Positions 12,569-19,773 of a stretch of 64,000 nt of DNA are shown piece after piece. The stretch's first letter is position 1; each line of letters opens with the position of its first letter. The stretch lies in the NCBI GenBank assembly GCA_046329435.1, contig JAXLUR010000005.1, forward strand, positions 310,001 through 374,000, written 5' to 3'. Below the pieces are notes generated by a model. That model was given only the letters and a program-made list of their open reading frames with translations, ran no database searches and was not told the origin of the DNA. Position numbers and translations under genes: made by a program. Source of the stretch: M3007 sp046329435. Lineage in GTDB: Bacteria > Bacteroidota > Bacteroidia > Chitinophagales > Saprospiraceae.

Positions 12569-12634
12569 GGCGTAGTGAGTTGCGTGACCAAGGTCGGGAG
12601 AAATCAGGGCGAAATGTAGGACTAAAACCGTTTT

Positions 12635-12642
12635 TACCTTTG
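12635..12642 (+). promoter_or_regulatory. -7 promoter element before the fructosamine kinase gene
   Basis: TACCTTTG, 48 bp upstream of the ATG at 12691, in the gap between two divergent genes. Confidence 0.45.
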
Positions 12643-12690
12643 CGATAAGCCCCTTGTTTTATTTTCGCCCCGGTCCAGATACCCTATAAC

Positions 12691-13560
12691 ATGCTTCCAC
12701 CCGCACTGTTGCAACACCTCGAATCGGCGCTTCGGGTCCGCCTGACTGCGGGGCCGGCCGTCAAAGGCGGCGATATTCACCAGGCAGTGATACTGCTGGG
12801 CGACGAAGGGCAAAAACTGTTCGTCAAATACAACCGCGCGCCGTCTGCCGCCGATATGTTTCGCACCGAAGCGCAAGGCCTGGCCTTGCTCGGCGCTTCG
12901 CGGGTGGTTGCCGTGCCGCATATCCATGCGCACGGCGAGGCTGATGGCGGTTGGGCCTATCTGGTGCTCGATTTCGTCGCTTCCGGGCCGCGAAGCCGTT
13001 TGTTTTGGGAAAAGTTCGGCACAGCGCTGGCCAATCTGCATGGCAATACCTCTGAAAAATTCGGCTTTGCCCACGACAATTTTATCGGCTCCCTGCCGCA
13101 ATCGAACCGGCGGCACGACACCTGGACCGATTTTTATGCCGCCGAACGCCTTTTGCCCCAAACCCGCCTGGCCCGCGACGGCGGCTACATCGATTCCACC
13201 GCCGTCCGGCTGATGGAAAAATGCTGCGCCAGACTTGGCAGGCTCTGCCCGGAAGAAGCGCCCGCCCTCATCCACGGCGACCTTTGGAGCGGCAATTTTT
13301 TGTGCAATACCGACGGCGAGCCGGTGCTGATCGACCCTTCCGCCGCCTTTGCCCATCGCGAAATGGACCTGGCCATGGCCCGCCTGTTTGGCGGCTTCGA
13401 TCCGGCGTTTTTTGCTGCTTACGAACGGGCCTGGCCGCTCGAACCCGGCTTTGTAGAACGCCTCGGCATTTATCAGCTGTACTACCTGATGGTGCACCTC
13501 AACCTGTTCGGCGAAGGATATTTGCGTCAGGTGAGGGACATTTTGAACCGATTTGCGTGA
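12691..13560 (+). CDS. Fructosamine kinase family protein
   Basis: A 289-residue protein of the aminoglycoside-phosphotransferase-like kinase fold. The catalytic loop HGDLWSGN and metal-binding IDPSAAFAHREMDLAMARLFGG (read across several strands) are the fructosamine kinase signatures, together with KYN at the ATP-lysine position near residue 49 and FGFAHDNFIGSLPQ before the catalytic lobe. Family members phosphorylate sugar adducts on protein amines (ketosamines), which leads to deglycation in the cytoplasm. Length is normal. It stands alone between a divergent gene and the GT2 gene 42 bp downstream on the same strand, and may be co-transcribed with it. Confidence 0.92.
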   Translation: MLPPALLQHLESALRVRLTAGPAVKGGDIHQAVILLGDEGQKLFVKYNRAPSAADMFRTEAQGLALLGASRVVAVPHIHAHGEADGGWAYLVLDFVASGPRSRLFWEKFGTALANLHGNTSEKFGFAHDNFIGSLPQSNRRHDTWTDFYAAERLLPQTRLARDGGYIDSTAVRLMEKCCARLGRLCPEEAPALIHGDLWSGNFLCNTDGEPVLIDPSAAFAHREMDLAMARLFGGFDPAFFAAYERAWPLEPGFVERLGIYQLYYLMVHLNLFGEGYLRQVRDILNRFA

Positions 13561-13602
13561 ATTTGCCGGGCGAAGGCCCCACTTTTGTAGCCCCATTGCC
13601 GC

Positions 13603-15567
13603 ATGCCGTACCACAGCGTGAGACTTTCCGTCATTATCGTCAATTACAACGTACGCCACTTCCTCGAACAGGCGTTGCTCTCGGTCCGCAAGGCCCTCCA
13701 GGGTATCGATGGCGAAGTGTGGGTGGTGGACAACAATTCGGTGGACGACTCCGTCGAAATGGTGCAGGAAAAATTCCCCGAAGTGCGCCTGATCGCCAAC
13801 CGGCACAACCCCGGATTTGCCATTGCCAACAACCAGGCTATTCGGGAAAGTACCGGCGAATTTGTGCTGCTGCTCAACCCCGATACCCTGGTGGAAGAAG
13901 ATACTTTTTCCAAATGCCTGGCTTTTATGGACGCACACCCCGACGCGGGGGCACTCGGCGTAAAACTGATCGACGGCAGCGGCAAATACCTGCCCGAGAG
14001 TAAACGCGGGTTCCCGTCGCCCTGGGTAGCTTTTTGCAAAACGGTGGGGCTGTCGGCCATTTTTCCCAAAAGCCGACTGTTCAACGGCTATTACATGGGC
14101 TACCTCGACCCTGAAAAAAGCCATGCCGTGGATGTGTTGGTCGGTGCGTTCATGTTTATCCGCCGGACGGCGCTCGACAAGGCGGGTTTGCTCGACGAGG
14201 CTTTTTTCATGTACGGTGAAGACATCGACCTGTCGTATCGTATCAAGGCGGCCGGGTTTGAAAACTACTATTTCCCCGACACCAAAATCATTCATTACAA
14301 GGGCGAAAGCACCAAAAAAGGCAGCCTGAATTACGTCCGCACGTTTTATCAGGCGATGATCATTTTCACCAGGAAGCATTTTTCGGGCAGCAGCGCCGGG
14401 CTGTTCATTTTTATGCTTCAGGCGGCAATCTGGCTGCGGGCCGGGGTGACGCTCGGTCGGAATTTTGCCCGAAAACTCTGGCTGCCGCTGCTCGACGCAG
14501 GCCTTATTTTCGGCGGCATGGTGTTTTTGCGCGACTTCTGGGAGCAGTATTACTACAAGGAGCCCGGCTATTTCAAACCGCCGCTGCTCTGGTTCAATTT
14601 TCCTTTGTACATCATGGTCTGGCTCGGCTCGGTGTGGCTCAACGGCGGCTACGACCACCGCTACGACATGCGCCGACTGTTGCGGGGGCTGGGCTTCGGC
14701 ACCCTGTTTCTTGCAGCGATTTACGGTTTTCTCGACCAGGATTACCGCCCCTCGCGCGCCTTGCTCCTGCTCGGCGCCGCCTGGGCCATGGTGGGTACGG
14801 CCGGGTTGCGCACGGTGATGCACTTTATCGAATTCCGCAATTTCAGGATTGGCCGCGACCGCGTCAGAAACCTGCTGATCGTAGGCTCGCAGGAAGAAAG
14901 CCGGCGCGTGCAGGGCTTGCTCAACCAGGCCGGTGTGCGCAAGAATTTTATCGGCACCGTGCCCCCCGACGATACCAAAAACACCCGAAGCGCCGACGGA
15001 CCGGCGATAGGTACGCTCTCGCAACTCGACGAGATCGTGCGCATATTCGAGGTCGAAGAGGTGGTTTTTTGCTCCAAAGACCTGTCGGCGCAGGATATCA
15101 TGAGCTGGATGACCCGGCTGGGGCCTGCCATTTCGTATAAAATTGTGCCGGAAGAAAGCCTGAGCATCATCGGCAGCGGCAACAAGAACGAGCCTGGCGA
15201 ACTGTACACGATCGAGATACGCTACAACATCGCGGAGCCGGGCCAGCGCCGCAACAAACGGGTGTTCGACGTGCTGTGTTGTCTTTTTCTATTGGCAACC
15301 CTGCCTATCTGGCTGCTTTTTTCGGCAAAAAGAGGGCGTTTTTTGCAATACTGGCCGGCTGTGTTCTTCGGTCGCCGCACCTGGGTCGGCTATGCGTCCG
15401 ATGCGAAAAACGGTAGTTTGCCCAAGCTGAAACCAGGCGTGTTTTCTCCGATGGAAGGTTTGCAGGAATTCAATGCGAGCGAGGCGGCAGTGGCGCGGCT
15501 CAATTTTTTGTTCGCCAAGGACTGGAATGTATGGCGCGATCTGGCGATTCTGTGGCGCGCATTGTAA
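13603..15567 (+). CDS. Family 2 glycosyltransferase fused to a degenerate polyprenyl glycosylphosphotransferase-like module
   Basis: A 654-residue protein. Residues 1-265 are a GT-A family 2 glycosyltransferase (SVIIVNYNV, VVDNNSVDDSVE, LLNPDTLVE as the DxD-type site, and YGEDIDLSYR). Four or five membrane segments follow (about 270-410), then a Rossmann-like CoA-binding_3 segment (RNLLIVGSQEESRRVQGLL, about 425-530), and a C-terminal part that begins NKRVFDVLCCLFLLATLPIW and ends with LFAKDWNVWRDLAILW. Those are the start and end of a bacterial sugar transferase domain, but its catalytic middle is shortened to a few dozen residues. The enzyme probably adds a sugar in polysaccharide assembly at the inner membrane, while the C-terminal part may only anchor it. 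Convergent with the LptF/G gene. Confidence 0.87.
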   Translation: MPYHSVRLSVIIVNYNVRHFLEQALLSVRKALQGIDGEVWVVDNNSVDDSVEMVQEKFPEVRLIANRHNPGFAIANNQAIRESTGEFVLLLNPDTLVEEDTFSKCLAFMDAHPDAGALGVKLIDGSGKYLPESKRGFPSPWVAFCKTVGLSAIFPKSRLFNGYYMGYLDPEKSHAVDVLVGAFMFIRRTALDKAGLLDEAFFMYGEDIDLSYRIKAAGFENYYFPDTKIIHYKGESTKKGSLNYVRTFYQAMIIFTRKHFSGSSAGLFIFMLQAAIWLRAGVTLGRNFARKLWLPLLDAGLIFGGMVFLRDFWEQYYYKEPGYFKPPLLWFNFPLYIMVWLGSVWLNGGYDHRYDMRRLLRGLGFGTLFLAAIYGFLDQDYRPSRALLLLGAAWAMVGTAGLRTVMHFIEFRNFRIGRDRVRNLLIVGSQEESRRVQGLLNQAGVRKNFIGTVPPDDTKNTRSADGPAIGTLSQLDEIVRIFEVEEVVFCSKDLSAQDIMSWMTRLGPAISYKIVPEESLSIIGSGNKNEPGELYTIEIRYNIAEPGQRRNKRVFDVLCCLFLLATLPIWLLFSAKRGRFLQYWPAVFFGRRTWVGYASDAKNGSLPKLKPGVFSPMEGLQEFNASEAAVARLNFLFAKDWNVWRDLAILWRAL

Positions 15568-15590
15568 GCGCCAAACCCTGAGGGCCGGCC

Positions 15591-16712
15591 TTACTTTTGG
15601 GCCTTCATCACCAGCCAGGCTGCTATCCCTGCAAACGCGATATTGGGCAACCACATCCCCAGTGCGACGGGCACCGTGCCGCTGCTGGCAAACGAGACGG
15701 CGAATTTGGAGGTCAGAATAAACATGGCCCCGATGCCGATACCCAGCGCCAGGTGCAAACCCATGCCGCCACGCACTTTTCTGCCGGCCACGGCCAGGCC
15801 GATGATCGTCAGGATAATGTTGGTAAACGCGTCTGCCGTACGGCGCAACAATTCGATTTCGTAGTTTTTAACGTTGGAAAGCCCCCGGCTCTGGTCGCGC
15901 GCAATCACTTCCCGCAGTTCGGCCGAGGTCATTTCCTCGTTTTGATTGTGGTACCAGATGAAGTCCTGCGGCGTCAGGTTAATCATCGTGTCGAGGGGGC
16001 TGGGGTAAAAATGGTAGTCTTCCTTCAATCCGTCGAAGCTGCGAATGCTGTAATAGCGGACTTCCCAGATGTTGGGGTCTTTTTTCCAGGTCGCGGTTTG
16101 CGCTTCCAGCAGGCTCACCACGCGGTTGCCGTCGAATTTTTCCAGCCGAAGGCCGGTAGCGGTTTTACTGGCTTTGTTGTAGTTCTGGATAAACACCTTG
16201 ACGTCGGGGCTCACCAAAAAATGCACCTGTGCGGTTTTGCCTTTTTCCTGATCGGTCCACACGAAAGTTCGCTCGAACCACAGGCGAAGTTTGTTCCGTT
16301 CCGGGATCAGGTGGTTGTTGAGGGTAAAATGCAGCGCCGCTACCAGTCCTCCTGCGATCAGGTAGGGCCGGAGCAGCCGGTTAAAACTCACGCCGGCGTT
16401 GAGCACCGACAGAATTTCGGCGTTGAACGCCATCCGGGAGGTAAAAAACACCACTCCGATGAGGGTGTACAAGGGCATCAGCAGGCCGGCCATGTGTAAT
16501 ACGAATCCGACATAGTAGTCGAGCAGGATATTGCGCAGGGTCGCGGGTTTCTCGATAAAGTGCTGCACCTTGTCGCTGAAGTCGATGGCCATCGAGATCA
16601 GGGTGCAGATCAGCATGGAAAAAAATACCGTCGAGAGGTATTTCCGGATGATGTAACGATCCAGCGTTGTAATGTGCAACAACTTCCACATGGCAGTAGT
16701 AAACCTCGGCAT
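15591..16712 (-). CDS. LptF/LptG family lipopolysaccharide export permease
   Basis: This 373-residue membrane protein has the YjgP/YjgQ family pattern: an N-terminal block LDRYIIRKYLSTVFFSML with a first membrane span, two more spans to about residue 110, a long periplasmic beta-jellyroll part (about 130-285), and three spans near the C terminus. LptF and LptG form the ABC permease that draws LPS from the inner membrane to the LptA bridge with LptB2. The more likely start is the internal ATG at 16691 (MWKLLHITTLDRY). The gene lies immediately downstream of gldE on the same strand. LptF cannot be told from LptG here. Confidence 0.9.
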   Translation of the reverse strand: MPRFTTAMWKLLHITTLDRYIIRKYLSTVFFSMLICTLISMAIDFSDKVQHFIEKPATLRNILLDYYVGFVLHMAGLLMPLYTLIGVVFFTSRMAFNAEILSVLNAGVSFNRLLRPYLIAGGLVAALHFTLNNHLIPERNKLRLWFERTFVWTDQEKGKTAQVHFLVSPDVKVFIQNYNKASKTATGLRLEKFDGNRVVSLLEAQTATWKKDPNIWEVRYYSIRSFDGLKEDYHFYPSPLDTMINLTPQDFIWYHNQNEEMTSAELREVIARDQSRGLSNVKNYEIELLRRTADAFTNIILTIIGLAVAGRKVRGGMGLHLALGIGIGAMFILTSKFAVSFASSGTVPVALGMWLPNIAFAGIAAWLVMKAQK

Positions 16713-16715
16713 ACG

Positions 16716-17963
16716 CTAAGAACGCGGCAGGGTGAACTTTAGTTGCTGGATACGCCGGTTGTCGGCGGCCACAACGGTAAAAACAAATGAATTCCAGCTG
16801 ATTTCGGTCCCCGGCGCCGGAATGTCGCCGCTGAGTTCGAGTACCAGCCCGGCAAGCGTATCGGCGTCGCCTCGACCCTCGTCGAAGGTATCGACCGGCA
16901 AGCCGGTGATGCGGCAAACATCGTTGAGCAGGGCCTGACCTTCAAACGCGTAGCAATAGTCGTCTATTTTCCGGTAGCGCACCTCGCTTTCCTCGTCGAA
17001 CTCATCGCGGATTTCGCCGGTCACTTCTTCCAGAATATCTTCCATGGTGACGATGCCGGCCGTGCCGCCGTATTCATCGACCACGACTGCCAGGTGCAGC
17101 TTTTTCTTTTTAAACTCCTGCAACAACTCGCTGGCCCGCTTGGATTCGGGTACGAGCAGCACGTTGGTGCGGATCAGCGACTGCCATTCGAAATGCGCGG
17201 GCTGGTCGAGATGGGGCAAAAGATCCTTGACATACAGGATGCCTGTGACGTTATCGAGGTCTTCATCGTACACCGGCAGCCGGGAAAAACCGGATTCCCG
17301 CACTGTTGCCAGCAATTCGGAAAAATCGGTGCGAAAATCAACGCCGACAATTTTCAGGCGCGATTGCATAACCTGTTTGACGGTCACGTCGCTGAATTTG
17401 ACGATACTTTTCAACAGGTCGATGTCGCGTTTGGATGCGATCGGGTTGGCTTCCGCCGCGGCATCGGCATTAGCGGGTATTTCTTCCGCCTCGGGCGCCT
17501 GTTGTTCCCGTATCAGCAGGCCAAAAAGGGCGCGCCAAAAGCGGATAAACCCACTCAGCCGGCGCAGCCAGACGAGGCTTTTCCCTTCGCCGGGTATGCG
17601 CAGGCCGATCCATTTGAGGAGTTGAAATACGAGGGCCAGGCCGACGGCGGCGAGCATCAGCAGGCCGGCGCCATACCACCAGCCCCAGGGTTCTTGCCGG
17701 GCGATCTGTATCCAGGCATCCCGGCGCATGACCCATGCCGTCGTCCAGACGGCCAGCAGTACCAGCAAGAGGATGCGCGCCAGCAAGAGCGCAGCCAGGG
17801 CAGGTCGGGGATTTTCGGCCAGCAGGCGCAGGCGGCTGCTCGTGTGGGCATCCCTTTCTGCAGCGCGCAATTGTTCCAACTCGCGCGGGCCGACACCCAC
17901 CAGGGCGCGTTCGGCGCGCAAGATGAGCCAGTAAATGATCAGACCTGTAAAGAGAAAAAACAT
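16716..17963 (-). CDS. gldE: Gliding motility-associated CBS/CorC_HlyC-domain protein GldE
   Basis: A 415-residue protein with N-terminal membrane segments of the DUF21/CNNM type (including RPALAALLLARILLLVLLAV), a CBS-domain pair (about 190-320; VTVKQVMQSRLKI, SGFSRLPVYDEDLDNVTG and VVVDEYGGTAGIVTMEDILE) and a C-terminal CorC_HlyC domain. In Bacteroidota the gene beside ssb and mutY is gldE, needed for gliding and linked to the type IX secretion apparatus in Flavobacterium; that neighbourhood is exactly present here. I chose the ATG at 17963 over 18050 because a TACTTTTG promoter box lies between them and the first hydrophobic segment starts at this ATG. The usual next gene, gldD, is absent; LptF/G follows. 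Confidence 0.85.
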   Translation of the reverse strand: MFFLFTGLIIYWLILRAERALVGVGPRELEQLRAAERDAHTSSRLRLLAENPRPALAALLLARILLLVLLAVWTTAWVMRRDAWIQIARQEPWGWWYGAGLLMLAAVGLALVFQLLKWIGLRIPGEGKSLVWLRRLSGFIRFWRALFGLLIREQQAPEAEEIPANADAAAEANPIASKRDIDLLKSIVKFSDVTVKQVMQSRLKIVGVDFRTDFSELLATVRESGFSRLPVYDEDLDNVTGILYVKDLLPHLDQPAHFEWQSLIRTNVLLVPESKRASELLQEFKKKKLHLAVVVDEYGGTAGIVTMEDILEEVTGEIRDEFDEESEVRYRKIDDYCYAFEGQALLNDVCRITGLPVDTFDEGRGDADTLAGLVLELSGDIPAPGTEISWNSFVFTVVAADNRRIQQLKFTLPRS

Positions 17964-17983
17964 GGGTAAACCGTCCTGCCCTG

Positions 17984-17991
17984 CAAAAGTA
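17984..17991 (-). promoter_or_regulatory. -7 promoter element before gldE
   Basis: On the minus strand TACTTTTG lies 20 bp before the ATG at 17963. It means gldE can be transcribed independently of ssb and argues for the shorter gldE start. Confidence 0.5.
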
Positions 17992-18141
17992 CGCAAACCG
18001 GCCTTCCCGATGCGGCATGAAACCCGAACAATTGCCGGTTCATGTTGCAAAAGGAAGGCCGGTGCACTTTTTTTACTTCAAAACAATGTCAGTTTCGCTG
18101 CGTCTTCGGTGGCTTTTTGAAAAAAAACCGAAGGCGACGCA

Positions 18142-18594
18142 TTAAAACGGCAGGTCGTCGCCCTCGGCGGGCGCAGTATCGGCAGTAGCAGGGGCGTTGG
18201 CCATGGCAGCCGAACGGGCGGGAGGCGCGTTTTCGGCCGTGGGGAAACGGGTATCGGGGCCGGAACCTTCGCGTTTGTCGAGGCTGCGGAAATTGTTGAT
18301 GACAACATCCGTCGCGTAGCGCTCCTGACCGTCCTTGTCGTTGTATTTGCGGTAGGAGATTTTGCCTTCCACGTAAACAAGGGAGCCTTTTTTCAGCTGT
18401 TTTTCAGCACGTTCGGCCAGCTCGCGCCAGGCAACGACGTTGTGCCATTCAGTTGTTTCCTGGAAGTTGCCGTCCTTGTCCTTGTAGTATTCGTTGGTGG
18501 CCACAGACAGTCGCGCGACCATGACGCCGTTGTCGAGATGCCGAACTTCCGGATCGGCGCCCAGACGGCCAATAAGGGTTACTTTGTTAACCAT
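18142..18594 (-). CDS. ssb: Single-stranded DNA-binding protein
   Basis: A 150-residue SSB. The OB-fold covers about 1-105 (VNKVTLIGRLGADPEVRHL, EWHNVVAWRELAERAEKQLKKG in two pieces, VYVEGKISYRKYNDKDG), followed by an Ala/Pro-rich linker and the acidic tip DDLPF, which recruits partner repair proteins. It acts in replication, repair and recombination in the cytoplasm. It lies 42 bp downstream of mutY on the same strand, part of the conserved mutY-ssb-gldE cluster. Confidence 0.96.
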   Translation of the reverse strand: MVNKVTLIGRLGADPEVRHLDNGVMVARLSVATNEYYKDKDGNFQETTEWHNVVAWRELAERAEKQLKKGSLVYVEGKISYRKYNDKDGQERYATDVVINNFRSLDKREGSGPDTRFPTAENAPPARSAAMANAPATADTAPAEGDDLPF

Positions 18595-18636
18595 GATGAG
18601 TTGTTTGTTTAAGACACAATCGGGTGAGCTCGCCCG

Positions 18637-19746
18637 TTAAAACAGACTGTAAGTTACGGTTTTTTCCCGCAAATACCAATCAATTACCCTCGGGAAAGCC
18701 ATATTTTTTATCAAATTTTGAAATAATTCCCACTGACAGTTTTCAAATCCAAGCTGCTCTTTTACAAGGGTTTGCGAAGATTTCGGCAACTCGAATTCGC
18801 AAAAAATAGCTGAAATTTGTTGATGGGTCAATGTCTGCCTGTACGGCAGGCTCATGCCGAGCAGGCGCATACCAGCCGGGCGGCCGGCAGGAAAAAAACG
18901 GCTGTCGATCAGCTGCTCTGTTTCGGCTCGGTCAGCAGGCAAGGCAGGCAGTTCGATCAGGGGAAATTCCCACAGGTTTTGCCAGATGTCTTTGCCGTCT
19001 CTGCGCCGCAGCAGCATACTGTCGCCGGATTTGAACACGAGGTACAGAAAGAAGCGGTCTTTGCGCTGCAAGGTTTTGCTTTTCACGGGCAGCGCGGCCA
19101 CTTGCCCGGTGGCCAGCGCGACGCATTCGGCGGCAAAAGGACATCGCGCGCATGCAGGTTGACGGGGCCGGCAATGCGTGGCGCCGAAGTCCATGATGGC
19201 CTGGTTGAAGGCGTCGGGGCGTTCGGGGTCGAGCAATGCCTGGGCCAGCCCGGAAAACTCGCGTTTGCCTGCTGGCGTATCGATGGGCGTAGCCATGCCG
19301 AAAATACGCGACAGCACGCGGTACACATTGCCATCGACCACGGCATAGGGCAGCCGCCAGGCAAAGGAGACGATGGCCGCGGCCGTATAATCGCCCACAC
19401 CTTTCAGGGCGCGAATGCCGTCGTAGGTGTCGGGAAAACGGCCGCCCAGTTCGTACGCCACGTATTTGGCGGCAGCGTGCAGGTTGCGGGCGCGGGAGTA
19501 GTAGCCGAGGCCTTCCCAGAGTTTGAACAACTCCCCCTCCGGGGCATCGGCAAGTTGCCGGATCGTGGGGTATTGTGCCGCGAATTTTTCAAAATACGGC
19601 AAACCCTGCTCCACCCGGGTCTGCTGCAGGATGATCTCCGACAACCAGATCAGGTAGGGGTCGCGCACGCCTTTCCAGGGCAGGGGCCGCGGATGAGCGG
19701 CTGCCCAGTCGAGCAGTTTTTCCCGGAAGATGGAGGGCGTCAACAT
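18637..19746 (-). CDS. mutY: A/G-specific adenine DNA glycosylase
   Basis: This 369-residue protein has all MutY parts: the catalytic glutamate in WLSEIILQQTRVEQG, a helix-hairpin-helix with LKGVGDYTAAAIVSFA, the aspartate motif VVDGNVYRVLSR, an iron-sulfur site with cysteine spacing Cx6Cx2Cx5C (CRPRQPACARCPFAAEC), and a C-terminal MutT-like domain (about 230-355) that senses 8-oxoguanine. It removes adenine mispaired with 8-oxoG. It is the first gene of the mutY-ssb-gldE cluster. Length is usual. Confidence 0.96.
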   Translation of the reverse strand: MLTPSIFREKLLDWAAAHPRPLPWKGVRDPYLIWLSEIILQQTRVEQGLPYFEKFAAQYPTIRQLADAPEGELFKLWEGLGYYSRARNLHAAAKYVAYELGGRFPDTYDGIRALKGVGDYTAAAIVSFAWRLPYAVVDGNVYRVLSRIFGMATPIDTPAGKREFSGLAQALLDPERPDAFNQAIMDFGATHCRPRQPACARCPFAAECVALATGQVAALPVKSKTLQRKDRFFLYLVFKSGDSMLLRRRDGKDIWQNLWEFPLIELPALPADRAETEQLIDSRFFPAGRPAGMRLLGMSLPYRQTLTHQQISAIFCEFELPKSSQTLVKEQLGFENCQWELFQNLIKNMAFPRVIDWYLREKTVTYSLF

Positions 19747-19773
19747 AATTTGCGGGTGGCAGACAGCGCGGGG

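Noticed and set aside
12634..15024. A 796-codon minus-strand frame
   Set aside because: It lies opposite two genes with clear domains (fructosamine kinase and GT2) and has no domain of its own.
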